Assembly (NCBI GenBank): GCA_003252385.1
Contig: QKEH01000011.1
Span: 62,001-126,000 of the forward strand
Direction: 5' to 3'
Length of the DNA stretch: 64,000 nt
Source of the DNA: Bacteroidota bacterium
GTDB taxonomy: Bacteria; Bacteroidota; Bacteroidia; Bacteroidales; UBA10428
Position numbers and translations under genes: made by a program. Positions 1-9,992 of this stretch are shown here, one piece after another. Position 1 is the first letter of the stretch; the number at the start of each line of letters is the position of its first letter. The notes below the pieces were generated by a model. That model saw nothing but the letters and a program-made list of their open reading frames with translations, was not told the DNA's origin and made no database searches.

Positions 1-657
1 GAACTGGCCTTTGTAGAGGTAAGCAGCGATGGCGTGTACTTTGTTCGCTTCCCGGCCTACTCCGAAACCCCGGCACTGTCTCAGATCGGAACCTTCGGAC
101 AGCTTGATCCGACCCGGATCCATAATCTGGCGGGCAAATACAACCTGTTCTACGGAACGCCTTTCGACCTATCCGATTTACTGGATAGTTCCGGAATTGA
201 TTTGAATGCCATAACCCATATACGGGTGGTGGATGTGATAGGCTCCACCAGCGCCCGGTATGCCAGCCTCGACTGCCTGAGCCGCCCGATTAACGATCCC
301 TGGCCAACGCCCTTTGCCAGTTGTGGTTTCGACCTTGATGCCGTAGGGGTATTGGGCGAAACTTCGAACCCAACAGCCATACCGGACAGTGGACACAAAA
401 CCGGCTCCTGGATGTATCCGAACCCGGTTTCGTTGGGCAGCACCTTGCACCTGCAGCTTCCATCCGATGTGTTGTGCACGAATCCCCTTCAGCTGACATT
501 AACCGACCCCCGTGGACAGCGGATATACCAACAGAAGCTGGATCCCGAAGAGGAAATCACGATTGAACTTCCTGCCCGGATCCTACCCGGTGTGTATGTA
601 GTGTCCCTATCGGGCGGAAGTTATTTTCAAAGTACCCTGCTACAATTACTTCCCTAA
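1..657 (+). CDS. T9SS type A surface protein of the B12 uptake locus (5' partial)
   Basis: The frame is open from base 1, so the N-terminus is outside the window; 218 residues are visible. The last ~80 residues form a T9SS type A sorting domain: a YPNPVS opening, beta strands with a DPRGQRIY segment, and a short closing strand. The preceding part has the motifs [26 protein letters not shown] and [12 protein letters not shown] recognise these from exported proteins found beside B12-type TonB receptors, with no assigned reaction. The gene stops 18 bp before the TonB receptor gene, so the two are very likely cotranscribed. Inference: a secreted, surface-attached partner in cobalamin capture. The sorting domain is secure; the B12 role rests on context. 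Confidence 0.75.
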   Translation, partial: ELAFVEVSSDGVYFVRFPAYSETPALSQIGTFGQLDPTRIHNLAGKYNLFYGTPFDLSDLLDSSGIDLNAITHIRVVDVIGSTSARYASLDCLSRPINDPWPTPFASCGFDLDAVGVLGETSNPTAIPDSGHKTGSWMYPNPVSLGSTLHLQLPSDVLCTNPLQLTLTDPRGQRIYQQKLDPEEEITIELPARILPGVYVVSLSGGSYFQSTLLQLLP

Positions 658-675
658 AAATTTATCCGAAACGGC

Positions 676-2691
676 ATGCCCATTCGATACGCATTCTACC
701 TGCTTTTCTGCCTTGCGGCTGCAATACCGGCCTCAGGACAGGGTATAGTCGATTCGGTTTTTAGCCTGCAACCGGTAGCAATTTCATCCGCCCGACTGTT
801 TACCAAGGAAGAGGCGGGTACGAAGGAGACCCGGGTCGACTCGCTGGTTCTTCTGGAAAAAATTAACCTTTCGCTTTCCGATGTCCTCGCCGAAAACACT
901 ACTGTGTACATTAAGGATTACGGCCGGGGCGCTCTGGCAACAGCTTCATTTCGCGGCACCTCACCCACTCACACCCAGGTATCGTGGAACGGACTCAACA
1001 TTAACTCCCCCATGCTGGGCATGGTCGATTTTTCGCTGATCCCGGTATACATTGTCGACGAGCTTTCGCTGCAGCACGGTGCCGCTTCGGTAAGCGAGCA
1101 CAGCGGCGGGTTGGGAGGCCATATCGCCATCGATAATAATGTGAACTGGAACAACACCCTCAGTGGTCGCTACTATCAGGGTTTGGGCAGCTTTGCCACC
1201 TTCGATGAATTTGCCCAGATCAACCTGGGGAATAAAAAACTGCAGTCAAAAACCCGCGCTTACTACAACTACTCGAAAAACAACTACCCTTTTATCAACA
1301 AGCAGCAGGGTACTATCGACCCGCGCACCGGCGAAATTGTGAACCCCACAGCAGAAAACCTCGATGCCGACTTTGCCAAAAAAGGCTTTCAGCAGGAAAT
1401 TTATTTTAAACCGGCATCCCATATTGTAGCCTCTGCCCGGGTGTGGGGTCAGGATGCCCACCGAAGCATTCCCAATGTACTCAGTTACGAAGGCAGCGAT
1501 ACCACCTACAAAAAGAACCGCCAAAACGACCGTACCCTTAAAGGGGTAGTGGATGGCAATTATTACGGCGATGCCTTTCGGGTAAAATGGAAGAGCGGGG
1601 TAGACTATCAGCAGTTGCTGTACGTACTGAAAATAAAAAACGGCGCCCAGCCCGAACAGCAACCGGTAAATTCGGGAAGCACCATGCTGAGCCAGGTTAA
1701 CGAACTGAAACTGGAATACGATCTGCTACCCTCCATCCGGATCAAGGCCAGTGCCGATGCCAACTATTTTAATATTTCCACACAGGATTCGGTAACCCAT
1801 CTGGGCTATCGGGAAGAACGTATGGAATATAGTATATATGGTGGGCTTTATTTTTCACTCACCCATAAACTGAACCTTTCGCTTGAATTACGAAAAGACT
1901 GGCTGCCCTCAACCCTGACTCCGCTCATCTACCAGGCCGGATTCAGCTATAAACCCTTTGTACAACATGAGCTGGTTGTAAAGACCAGCGTATCGCGCAA
2001 TTTTCATAACCCCACCCTCAACGACCTTTACTGGCAGCCCGGTGGTAACCCCAACTTGCTGCCCGAACAGGGCTATACGCTGGAAGGAGGGTTGGATTAC
2101 GCCTTAATTGGCCGAAATAAAAAACTGGAAACCCAACTTTCCGCTTACTATTCCGATATCGACAACTGGATACAGTGGCTTCCTAATATTAAAGGATACT
2201 GGGAAGCACAAAATCTTCGCAATGTACTTTCGCGTGGCATAGAGCTGAATGTAAAAGCTTCTATGGAGGTGGCACACTGGCAGTGGAGTGCCCAGGGATG
2301 CTATGCACTCACCCGCACCACCAGCACCGAAGCCATCCATCAGATACACGGTTCGGAGGGCAATCAGCTGCCCTTTATTCCGGCACACTCGGGAAATGCG
2401 CTTCTTTCGGCTGACTATCTGGGGTTCTACCTGCATTACCAATACCAGTATATCGGGGTGCGAAACATGTTGAACTCCAACTACGAAACCCTCGATGATG
2501 CCTTCCCCTTCTACCGCCTGTACGCACTGCACCTGAGTGGGATCTCCGTGGGTAAGGATCTGAAATTGCATCGTTTGGGATTGGGCGCCGAACTGAAGGT
2601 GTCCAACCTGTATAACGAGACTTACCGCAACGTGCTCAACCGCTTTATGCCCGGGCGCAGCTACACCCTTTTGCTTAAACTTCGCTTTTAA
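676..2691 (+). CDS. btuB: TonB-dependent receptor, BtuB-like (cobalamin uptake)
   Basis: A 671-residue outer-membrane TonB-dependent receptor. It has a cleavable signal peptide (residues ~1-21, ending ASGQ), a plug domain at ~50-165 ([37 protein letters not shown]) and a beta-barrel ending in LLLKLRF, the terminal aromatic residue expected of an outer-membrane barrel. At 671 residues it fits the BtuB/siderophore size class and is far shorter than SusC transporters; no carboxypeptidase-like N-terminal extension is present. The next gene starts 1 bp after its stop and encodes a BtuG-like propeller lipoprotein, the known lid partner of BtuB in Bacteroides. Cobalamin is therefore the likely ligand. 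The symbol rests on this pairing; another metal chelate remains possible. Confidence 0.8.
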   Translation: MPIRYAFYLLFCLAAAIPASGQGIVDSVFSLQPVAISSARLFTKEEAGTKETRVDSLVLLEKINLSLSDVLAENTTVYIKDYGRGALATASFRGTSPTHTQVSWNGLNINSPMLGMVDFSLIPVYIVDELSLQHGAASVSEHSGGLGGHIAIDNNVNWNNTLSGRYYQGLGSFATFDEFAQINLGNKKLQSKTRAYYNYSKNNYPFINKQQGTIDPRTGEIVNPTAENLDADFAKKGFQQEIYFKPASHIVASARVWGQDAHRSIPNVLSYEGSDTTYKKNRQNDRTLKGVVDGNYYGDAFRVKWKSGVDYQQLLYVLKIKNGAQPEQQPVNSGSTMLSQVNELKLEYDLLPSIRIKASADANYFNISTQDSVTHLGYREERMEYSIYGGLYFSLTHKLNLSLELRKDWLPSTLTPLIYQAGFSYKPFVQHELVVKTSVSRNFHNPTLNDLYWQPGGNPNLLPEQGYTLEGGLDYALIGRNKKLETQLSAYYSDIDNWIQWLPNIKGYWEAQNLRNVLSRGIELNVKASMEVAHWQWSAQGCYALTRTTSTEAIHQIHGSEGNQLPFIPAHSGNALLSADYLGFYLHYQYQYIGVRNMLNSNYETLDDAFPFYRLYALHLSGISVGKDLKLHRLGLGAELKVSNLYNETYRNVLNRFMPGRSYTLLLKLRF

Positions 2692-2692
2692 T

Positions 2693-3829
2693 ATGCTACG
2701 TGGATACTTTGCCCTGTTGTTTCCCCTGATCTTGTTCTCCATGGCCTGCATGGACGATGAGGCCTGGTACGACCTGAATGTGTCCATTCAGCCCCAGGCT
2801 GATACAGCCCAGACCGATACTTTGCAGTACCGGAAGCCTATCGGTGTATTTATTACCCACGAAGGCAACTTTATGTACGACAATGCTTCCCTCTCTTACT
2901 ACGACATTGAGCAGAAACAGGTCTATAACCATGTATTCTATAACGTTAACCACCTGCCCCTGGGCGATGTGGCTCAGTCGATGTCCCTGCACGACAGCCT
3001 GGGCTATATTGTGGTAAACAACAGTGGAAAAATCTATGTTATTAACGTGTACAACTACCAGTATGTAGGAAAAATTACCGGTTTGGTTTCGCCCCGGTAC
3101 ATCCACTTTATCAGCGATACCAAAGCTTACGTAAGCGATTTGTATGCCAAGTCCATTGCCATAGTCAATCCCAAAACCCTGGAGGTGACCGGTTCCATCA
3201 GTGTGGACAACCACAACCCTTCGTTTTATCAGCACGCCACAGAGCAAATGGTTGCCTTTGGCCGGTACGTGTTTACCAACTGTTGGAGCTACGACGATAA
3301 AATTCTTGTTATTGACACCGAGGCCGATCGTCTGGTCGACTCTCTGACCGTTTTAAAACAACCCAATTCCATGGTGCTGGATAAGTATAACAAGCTGTGG
3401 GTGGCCTGCGACGGAGGGCATCAGGGCAGTGCTTATGGTTACGATACCCCGGGCCTCGTGAAGATTGATGCCGAAACACGCACCATTGAGAAAATATTTT
3501 CTTTCGACCTGGAAGATGGAGTCAGCGAATTGTGCAGCAACGGTACCGGCGACACCCTGTTCTTCCTCAACCGGCACGTATACCGCCATGCTGTTGTCTC
3601 CGAATCGGCACCGGAGGTACTGATTGAAAGCAGCTACGAACCGGGCTACACCGGGGGCTTTTACGGCCTGGGAGTTGACCCTGCAACTTCCGAAATTTAT
3701 ATCGCCGATGCCCAGGATTATATTCAGCGTGGTGTGGTATACCGATACAGTTCCAGGGGTAAGCTCATTGATGAATTTTCGGTGGGTATTGCACCGGGGA
3801 GTTTTTGTTTCAAACTGGCAAGACAGTAA
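2693..3829 (+). CDS. btuG: BtuG-like surface lipoprotein, YncE/DUF5074-type beta-propeller
   Basis: A 378-residue lipoprotein. The signal peptide ends in a lipobox with Cys19 (FSMAC), followed at once by MDDE; acidic residues just after the Cys are the usual surface-export signal of Bacteroidota lipoproteins. The rest is a YncE-like propeller: repeated blades with motifs such as [46 protein letters not shown] and KLWVACDGG. In Bacteroides, BtuG caps BtuB and binds B12 very tightly, and the same receptor-then-propeller order with a 1 bp gap is seen here. It ends 30 bp before the convergent CPBP gene. The propeller and lipoprotein calls are strong; ligand identity is by family and context. Confidence 0.78.
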   Translation: MLRGYFALLFPLILFSMACMDDEAWYDLNVSIQPQADTAQTDTLQYRKPIGVFITHEGNFMYDNASLSYYDIEQKQVYNHVFYNVNHLPLGDVAQSMSLHDSLGYIVVNNSGKIYVINVYNYQYVGKITGLVSPRYIHFISDTKAYVSDLYAKSIAIVNPKTLEVTGSISVDNHNPSFYQHATEQMVAFGRYVFTNCWSYDDKILVIDTEADRLVDSLTVLKQPNSMVLDKYNKLWVACDGGHQGSAYGYDTPGLVKIDAETRTIEKIFSFDLEDGVSELCSNGTGDTLFFLNRHVYRHAVVSESAPEVLIESSYEPGYTGGFYGLGVDPATSEIYIADAQDYIQRGVVYRYSSRGKLIDEFSVGIAPGSFCFKLARQ

Positions 3830-3859
3830 ACGGACTCCACGGAATTGAACTCATCCGTT

Positions 3860-4825
3860 TCATTGGGTTTCTTCCATGGATGTTGGCAAAGCCTTTTGGA
3901 ACTTTTTCCGTATGGCCTTCAGTACCAGAAATACCACTATCCCACTAAAAACAAGCGTAAGCCAGGAGGTAAAAACCGGGCTGCCGGAAAATTTGTCCTG
4001 ACCCTGTACAGCAATCCAAAAAGCGAAACCCACAGCAATCAGGTTGTTGATAAAATGGGCCAGCACCGGCACCCAAATGGTGCGGCTCCAAAAGTACAGG
4101 TAGCCAAACAACCCCCCCAAAACCAGCCGGGGAATAAACCCAAAAAACTGCATGTGTATGGCGCTGAAAATTGCAGCAACCACCCAAATACTTACATGCA
4201 CGTTGCGAAACCATTGGCCGAAAAGCGGCTGCAACACCCCGCGGAATAAGAATTCTTCGGCCACTGCAGGCAGTATAGCCATGATCGCTATGTTGATCAG
4301 CAGATTCAACCCGCTTGCCGAGGCCAGCATATTTTGGCTGAGCTGGTTTCTCAGGTCTTCCATGGTGCGTAAATGCTGCTCCAGGTAGCTCCATTTTTCA
4401 GGGAAGGATACCGATGCATTCCAGGAAATGAGTTTCTCCATCAGGGGCATACCGGTTGTCATCAGCACAACCAACATGGCCAATACGGACCCCCATTGGT
4501 GCTGACGAACCCATTTAAAGGAATCTTCGGTGCGCAGGAACAAACAATTCGCCAGCAGCGCCGGCAGTAAAAACAGACCTACGGTTTGCACCCCCTGAAA
4601 ATAGCGTACCAGGCTTACAGGACTGTTCTGGAACCCCGATTCGGCCAAAGCCTGCACTTCGGCAAAAGGCATCTGAAACAGCACTGCCGCCAACACCATC
4701 CCGATAAAACTCACCAGCGTTAAGCAGGTACCCATCAGTACAATCAGAAAAAGAAATTGCCGGCCGGGCGAAGCATCGGAAAAAAGCTGGCGCAGCATTC
4801 CCCAGGCTGTAAAGGAGTTCTCCAT
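3860..4825 (-). CDS. CPBP family intramembrane glutamic metalloprotease
   Basis: A 321-residue polytopic membrane protein of the CPBP (CAAX protease / Abi) family. The family signature is visible: EEFLFRG with Glu190, Glu191 and Arg195, a second motif with His in FSAIHMQFFG (~224), and the third His/Asn motif AHFINN (~257). About seven hydrophobic segments surround these. Bacterial members cleave substrates within or near the membrane; some mature peptides or confer immunity, but the substrate here is unknown. It stands alone, convergent with the B12 operon and divergent from dusB, so neighbours give no clue to function. Confidence 0.85.
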   Translation of the reverse strand: MENSFTAWGMLRQLFSDASPGRQFLFLIVLMGTCLTLVSFIGMVLAAVLFQMPFAEVQALAESGFQNSPVSLVRYFQGVQTVGLFLLPALLANCLFLRTEDSFKWVRQHQWGSVLAMLVVLMTTGMPLMEKLISWNASVSFPEKWSYLEQHLRTMEDLRNQLSQNMLASASGLNLLINIAIMAILPAVAEEFLFRGVLQPLFGQWFRNVHVSIWVVAAIFSAIHMQFFGFIPRLVLGGLFGYLYFWSRTIWVPVLAHFINNLIAVGFAFWIAVQGQDKFSGSPVFTSWLTLVFSGIVVFLVLKAIRKKFQKALPTSMEETQ

Positions 4826-4844
4826 AGAAAAATATATTTTTGCA

Positions 4845-4852
4845 CGAAATTA
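4845..4852 (-). promoter_or_regulatory. Candidate -7 box of the CPBP gene
   Basis: On the minus strand this reads TAATTTCG, one mismatch from the Bacteroidota -7 consensus TAnnTTTG, about 20 nt before the CPBP start codon. The same 14-mer context (CGAAATTACATGAA on the plus strand) precedes the OmpA gene at 51723. No clear -33 TTTG is seen. Confidence 0.3.
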
Positions 4853-4986
4853 CATGAACCACAAACAATACGCAATGAGAAATGTGGAAGATGCCAAAAC
4901 CAGGTGTTGCGCCATTACGCTCAACCCATAAGGCTTTTGCTACGGTACTTCGTGCTATTTTCACCTTGCTGCTTTAAATTACGATT

Positions 4987-5997
4987 TTGGTTAAAATTGG
5001 AACTATAGAACTGGGCCATCAGCCCATATTTCTGGCACCTATGGAAGATGTTACGGATCCTTCATTCCGTTTCGTGTGCAAACATTTTGGTGCCGATGTG
5101 GTGTATACCGAGTTTATTTCTTCGGACGGGCTCATACGCGATGGCCACAAAAGTGTTGAAAAGCTGCGAATTTACGATTACGAACGCCCCATAGGCATAC
5201 AGATATACGGACATCTGATTGATGCCATGGTCGAATCGGCACAGATTGTGGAACAGGCCAACCCCGATTTTATTGATATCAACTTTGGCTGCCCGGTAAA
5301 AAAAATCGCGCGGCGGGGTGCAGGCTCGGGTATGTTGCAAAACATTCCCCTGCTTCTGGAAATGACTCAGGCCATTGTAAAGGCCGTTAAAAAACCGGTA
5401 ACCGTTAAAACCCGTTTGGGCTGGGACGACGACAGCAAAATAATTGTTCCGCTGGCCGAGCAACTGCAGGATACCGGAATACAGGCACTGACCATTCATG
5501 GGAGAACACGTGCACAAATGTACAAAGGCGAAGCCGACTGGACCCTGATTGGCGAAGTGAAAAACAACCCCCGCATGAAGATCCCCATTATTGGCAATGG
5601 CGACATCGTAAGTCCCGAAGGAGCCAAAAAAGCATTCGATACCTACGGGGTCGACGGGATTATGATAGGAAGAGCTGCCGTAGGGCAACCCTGGATCTTC
5701 CGCGACGTTAAGCATTATCTGCAAACCGGAGAATACGCCGCTCCGCTTACCTTGTCCGAGAAGGTGGACCTGGCAAAACTCCATTTCGAAAAATCCATTG
5801 AATTCAAAGGCGAAGTGGTAGGGATATACGAAATGCGCCGCCACTTCTCAAACTACTTTAAAGGCCTTCCCCATTTTAAGGACATGCGCCTTAAGCTGGT
5901 TACCGAGAAAAACCCGAAACTCATCCCTCATCTACTGGATGAAATAAAAGAAAAATGGAATTATCAGGATGCCGGGGCGGGGTCGGAGCCAAACTAA
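4987..5997 (+). CDS. dusB: tRNA-dihydrouridine synthase
   Basis: A 336-residue FMN enzyme that reduces specific uridines in the tRNA D-loop to dihydrouridine using NADPH. Visible motifs are the N-terminal FLAPMEDVTDPSFR, the catalytic-Cys motif NFGCPVKKI (Cys102), GRTR in the phosphate/tRNA-binding region and GNGDI / DGIMIGRAA in the FMN phosphate-binding barrel end, followed by a C-terminal helical tRNA-binding region. The start is TTG at 4987, giving MVKIGTIELG, which matches the usual N-terminus of the family; no in-frame ATG gives a complete barrel. It is a single-gene unit. DusB-type length and the MEDVTDPSF motif support DusB over DusA or DusC. Confidence 0.93.
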   Translation: MVKIGTIELGHQPIFLAPMEDVTDPSFRFVCKHFGADVVYTEFISSDGLIRDGHKSVEKLRIYDYERPIGIQIYGHLIDAMVESAQIVEQANPDFIDINFGCPVKKIARRGAGSGMLQNIPLLLEMTQAIVKAVKKPVTVKTRLGWDDDSKIIVPLAEQLQDTGIQALTIHGRTRAQMYKGEADWTLIGEVKNNPRMKIPIIGNGDIVSPEGAKKAFDTYGVDGIMIGRAAVGQPWIFRDVKHYLQTGEYAAPLTLSEKVDLAKLHFEKSIEFKGEVVGIYEMRRHFSNYFKGLPHFKDMRLKLVTEKNPKLIPHLLDEIKEKWNYQDAGAGSEPN

Positions 5998-6061
5998 CTT
6001 CAGAATTTGATAAATGGCTAATTTTCTATATTTTGGCTCCTACCTATCAACGGTACATTGT

Positions 6062-6646
6062 ATGAAAACTTCAATTACATCACGGACGCTACTTTTTTTC
6101 GTTTGTGTGACCATGGCATCCGTAAGTTCATTCGCTAAAAAAGACAAGTTCTGTGATGGGTACATAATCACAGTTAAAGGAGATACAATTCATGGGGCAT
6201 TACAGTTTTACGATTGGGAAACCAGCTGCAAAAAGGTAACCCTCATGATGGATAGTACAACAACCAGAGATTATAAACCCGCACAGCTGAATGGATATCA
6301 GCGTGGCGAAGAACGATTTATTGCTTGCTCCTTTAAAAAAGGCGGCGATGCTCCGGAACAAGTGAACCAAGTTTTTCTTAAAGTTATAAGAGAAGGAATA
6401 GTTTCTTATTACGAACATACCTACATTGTCTACCTTAATAATGCAAATCCGAGTTATGTCAAAGACAGATACTTGCTTCGGAATGGAGAGGAATTGTTTA
6501 AGGTTCGGCCACTAAAATTCCGTAAAGAAGGCAGTCAGTATTTTTCCGATTATCCGCAGTTAGCACAAATGATCTCCTCGACAAAATTAATACATACACA
6601 GTTGGATTATATTGTAGATCAGTACAATAAAAAGATGACGCCATAG
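6062..6646 (+). CDS. Small exported protein of unknown function (family also seen at 24.7 kb)
   Basis: About 194 residues from the ATG at 6062, chosen because it places a classic signal peptide first (MKTSITSRTLLFFVCVTMAS, cleavage near SFA); an ATG 48 bp upstream is possible but adds a non-signal tail. The mature part has GDTIHGALQFYDWE near the start, then mixed alpha/beta sequence, and a C-terminal FSDYP...IVDQYNKK segment. The same layout (FSDCP...MVRCYNTN) occurs in the truncated ORF at 24696, so this is a paralogous family in this genome. I know similar exported Bacteroidota proteins only as hypothetical. It converges on the caspase-like gene. Confidence 0.65.
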   Translation: MKTSITSRTLLFFVCVTMASVSSFAKKDKFCDGYIITVKGDTIHGALQFYDWETSCKKVTLMMDSTTTRDYKPAQLNGYQRGEERFIACSFKKGGDAPEQVNQVFLKVIREGIVSYYEHTYIVYLNNANPSYVKDRYLLRNGEELFKVRPLKFRKEGSQYFSDYPQLAQMISSTKLIHTQLDYIVDQYNKKMTP

Positions 6647-6674
6647 AATAAAAGGCGTAAGAAACTAACAAAGT

Positions 6675-9002
6675 TTACCGCGTCATAAAAAAGAAAGTTC
6701 CCAGTTCATCCTTTATACCTGAAATACGCCCAAACTCGGGTTTTTGAGCGGAATTGCCACCTACCGTAAGTTGTACGCGTTTGGCAATGGCATCAATCGA
6801 AACACAATCGTCGTCGTTGTTGAGTAAGGTATTTACAAACGATTGGGTAAACAGCGAATTATCGTAGGCATACCCCGAACCGGAAGAAGTAAGCACCTGC
6901 GCCGATCGTTTTTCGGCACGATTGGTTTCCTGGCAGCTTACACTTTCAACAGGCGACCGAAGGGCTTCGCAGAAGGCCGGGCCGGTTTCGCAGGCATCGC
7001 TCACCACCAGTATGTGTTTTAGCGACGGATAGGAATACAAGGATGCTTTCAGGGCATTGATGTTAAAGTAACTGAACTCATTGTCTATGCGGGCATCCGC
7101 CGGAATCCAGTAACCGGTGCCATTCAGGTTTTTGCCATGTCCGGCAAACCAGATAAACAGTGAGTTGACCTGATTGACCCGAATCAGGTCGCGCAGGTCG
7201 ATGGAAAAGAAACGTTCCATTTCCCGCTTGGTGAGGTTTCGCTTGACAATGACCTTTTGAATGTCGTATCGGGCAAGAGCTTCCTGCATGAGTTGCATGT
7301 CGGTACCCGGAGCACTCAGGTTGGAGAATTCCATGTATTCGGAATTTTCGATGAGTACCACCCAGGTTTTGCCCATGGGATTGTCGTTGCGTTCCGATTG
7401 TTGAGAGCGCACAATGCGGTATTCCGTTTGAAAATGATTTCCATACACATCCGTAGCCTGAATCTGCAATTTGTTTTTATTCCGTACATCGAGGTTAGCC
7501 GTAAAGCGCGGGTTGTAATCGGCCGGGGCATAGCTCGCATTGGACTCCTCAATGCGTATCGATCGGATCAAGCTTTCGTCCTCAACGCGGCCCTCCAGGT
7601 AAAGGTAATGTTCGTCGGAATTGAGGTGAATAATGCCATCGTCGCCCACGTACGGATCCATAAGTGTGAGCTGGGGTGCTTTGGTTTCAATGTGCTCCAC
7701 CATGTAGCTGACCGTTGATGTGTTATCGTACACATCGGTGGCAGTAACGGTAAGGTATTCCAGCCCCTGAGCGGGCATGTTGATCGTAAAATCTTTCCAA
7801 CTCACCCCTTTGGGGTCGTTCACCAGCGTGTCGCTGTTCATTTTCAGGAAACGCAACTTGCTGGCATCGGAAATGTGGGTGGCAATTTCGACCTGTTGCA
7901 GGTCGCGGGAAACTAAAAGCTCCTGTTTACCATTCAACACGGGGTGGGATATTTCGATCTGGGGTTTTTCCGATTCGCGTTGGAGTTCGTAAATTTTTTG
8001 TTCCATCCGGGCATAGTCATGCGCATTGCTTTCATCGGCCAAGCTCAGCAGAAGCGACCAGTCGGAAGCCGCCTGCTTCTTCAATCCCATTTGCTCGTAA
8101 GTGCCTGCACGGGCTTCCAAAGTTTGTGGGTTGAGCATGTCGTGGCTTAAGGCATGGGTAAAATCGTCGATGGCATAAAGAAACTGATTGTTGTGCTGAT
8201 AGTACAAGCCCCTAAGTACGAAGTTTTCATTACAGGTGCTATCCAGTGCTATGGCTTTGGAAATGTCGGCAATGGCTTTTCCGTAATCGCCCAAATGATC
8301 GTAAGCTTCGCTTCGCAGCGACAGGGCATCCATCCGGTTGGGCTCTTTCAACAATACATATGCACAGTTATCCAGAGCATAGCGGTATTTTTCGGTTTTT
8401 AACTGCACCCGCGCCTGGGCCAGGTAAGCCTCCAGTAAGTTACGATCTTTAATGATGGCCTTTTCGAGGCTTTCGTTGGCCAGTGCGTACTCTTCGAGGT
8501 AGTATTGCGCCATACCATACAAATAGTTGGCATAGGCCGTATTCTTTAGGTCAAGAGCTTGCGAAGCGGCAGTCAGGGCAGTTTCGTAATCGCGCCTTTC
8601 GAGGCTGGCCCGGCTCAGTAACAAATAGGCTTCCTCATATTTATTTTTTTGCCGAGAGGCCTGCTGTGCCATCGAAATGGCCATGTCGAAATAGTGCAGC
8701 TGAAAATACAGGGTGCCGGCATGATAGTAGTTTTCGGCAGCATTAACCTGAAGGCGGGCACTGAGCTGGTAGTCGTCAGCAGCTTCGAGGTAGTTGCCGG
8801 CTTGTTCGTTGGCTCTGGCCCTCAATTCCACTACTTCGCCCTGTTCGGGGTTCTGCAGGAGCACCCGGGAATATTCCTCCACGGCCTCCTGATAGCTGCC
8901 ATTGCTCATCAGCTGTTCGGCCGTTTTCAGGTACAGCTTGGCATTCTGCCCCATGAGGCAGACACTCACCAACAACCACGACAACCCAAGAATGTAACGC
9001 AC
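6675..9002 (-). CDS. TPR - Ig-like - caspase (peptidase C14-like) exported protein
   Basis: A 775-residue protein. In order: signal peptide (1-19, ending LMGQ), a run of tetratricopeptide repeats (~22-340), two Ig-like beta domains (~346-435 and ~440-532, the second group introduced by APQLTLMDPY), and a caspase-fold domain (~545-775). The catalytic dyad is visible: His622 in WFAGHGKN and Cys671 in VVSDACETG. The oxyanion-side strand WVVLIENSEY and the GTD motif before it fit the p20 subunit. Members of this bacterial caspase-like family are usually called metacaspase/orthocaspase-like; substrates are unknown. It is a lone transcription unit. The export signal suggests a periplasmic or surface role. 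Function beyond peptidase fold is not assigned. Confidence 0.82.
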   Translation of the reverse strand: MRYILGLSWLLVSVCLMGQNAKLYLKTAEQLMSNGSYQEAVEEYSRVLLQNPEQGEVVELRARANEQAGNYLEAADDYQLSARLQVNAAENYYHAGTLYFQLHYFDMAISMAQQASRQKNKYEEAYLLLSRASLERRDYETALTAASQALDLKNTAYANYLYGMAQYYLEEYALANESLEKAIIKDRNLLEAYLAQARVQLKTEKYRYALDNCAYVLLKEPNRMDALSLRSEAYDHLGDYGKAIADISKAIALDSTCNENFVLRGLYYQHNNQFLYAIDDFTHALSHDMLNPQTLEARAGTYEQMGLKKQAASDWSLLLSLADESNAHDYARMEQKIYELQRESEKPQIEISHPVLNGKQELLVSRDLQQVEIATHISDASKLRFLKMNSDTLVNDPKGVSWKDFTINMPAQGLEYLTVTATDVYDNTSTVSYMVEHIETKAPQLTLMDPYVGDDGIIHLNSDEHYLYLEGRVEDESLIRSIRIEESNASYAPADYNPRFTANLDVRNKNKLQIQATDVYGNHFQTEYRIVRSQQSERNDNPMGKTWVVLIENSEYMEFSNLSAPGTDMQLMQEALARYDIQKVIVKRNLTKREMERFFSIDLRDLIRVNQVNSLFIWFAGHGKNLNGTGYWIPADARIDNEFSYFNINALKASLYSYPSLKHILVVSDACETGPAFCEALRSPVESVSCQETNRAEKRSAQVLTSSGSGYAYDNSLFTQSFVNTLLNNDDDCVSIDAIAKRVQLTVGGNSAQKPEFGRISGIKDELGTFFFMTR

Positions 9003-9171
9003 AGCACCCGGTAATTAAATGGAGAATTGCAAAATTGTGTGTAAGTATACAAAAACATTGCCAAACTCCTGAGAAACAATCGCTATTCCACAGCTTTTTA
9101 TGGGTAAACTATCGGCAGAAATCTGGTACGCCGTAAAATTGCATAATTCGCGATACCTACCCAACAGCAAA

Positions 9172-9918
9172 CTACCAGCATTCCAAATGGTACTGGTTAA
9201 GCTCTTTATCGAGCTTACGGGCTCCCGGAAGGATTTGTTCCAGACTGTCCCAGAAGAGTTTTTGATGATGCTTATGCCGGGTATGGTTAAGTTCGTGGAG
9301 AATGATGTAGTCGATCAGCCGGTCGGGCAGGCGCATGAGTTGCAGGTTCAGGTTGATGTTGTTCTTCCCCGAACAGCTTCCCCAGCGGGTTTTGGCATTT
9401 TTCACACTCAGCTGGTTGTACTGAAACCCGAAGCGCCGAGCCAGCTCGGCCACCCGGGCGGGCAGAAAGTATTTGGCTTCAATCCTCCAGGCTTCGCGTA
9501 TGGCCCGGCGGACAAATTCCTGGATCCGTATATCGGTAACATCGGCTCCCGCGGGGTACCATACCTGAATTTTCTGTTTGGACACACTTGCCCGCAGGGT
9601 GTTCTTGGGGTGCGGGCTAAGTTCCAGGGTATGGTTGCGGGTGTGGTAGGTTGGGTCGCCGGTAAATACAGTCAGCCGCTTGCGTGCTTCCTTTTGCCGT
9701 TGCAGCGCCTGGGCAATCCATGCTTTCTTTTCTTCGAGGAAACGATTTCGATGACTGTCGGAAACCTGTATAGGCTGAATAACCGTAACTCCGTTTTTGG
9801 GATCGACCCGCACACGAAGATACCTCGCCCGTTGGCTTTTTTTCAGCAGTACCGGCCCAATGCCTTCAAGTTGTATGGTATCAGATGGGTTCAATAGTGT
9901 ATGGGATGAATCGGCCAT
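9172..9918 (-). CDS. YgjP-like (DUF45) zinc metallopeptidase
   Basis: A 248-residue YgjP/WSS1-like metallopeptidase-domain protein. The zinc site is complete: His208-Glu209-x-x-His212 with the third ligand His218 in the HELxHxxxxxH pattern, and the family marker WGSC (179-182) precedes it. The N-terminal half is the usual beta-rich DUF45 leader with ARYLRVRVDP. Family members are soluble and cytoplasmic; substrates are not established, though they are related to SprT and WSS1 proteases. It is divergent from tsaB, with only ~75 bp between the two start codons. Confidence 0.85.
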   Translation of the reverse strand: MADSSHTLLNPSDTIQLEGIGPVLLKKSQRARYLRVRVDPKNGVTVIQPIQVSDSHRNRFLEEKKAWIAQALQRQKEARKRLTVFTGDPTYHTRNHTLELSPHPKNTLRASVSKQKIQVWYPAGADVTDIRIQEFVRRAIREAWRIEAKYFLPARVAELARRFGFQYNQLSVKNAKTRWGSCSGKNNINLNLQLMRLPDRLIDYIILHELNHTRHKHHQKLFWDSLEQILPGARKLDKELNQYHLECW

Positions 9919-9978
9919 TTTCCTGGCACAAAAATAAACAGCTTTGCCTTTGGCTGGTTGTTTCTGAACACGAATTTG

Positions 9979-9986
9979 TATTTTTG
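9979..9986 (+). promoter_or_regulatory. Candidate tsaB promoter (-7 box TATTTTTG)
   Basis: A perfect TAnnTTTG box with a TTG 18 bp upstream (9958-9960). The box ends 6 nt before the tsaB ATG at 9993, so transcription would start almost at the start codon, giving a leaderless or nearly leaderless mRNA. Confidence 0.45.
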
Positions 9987-9992
9987 CAGCCT

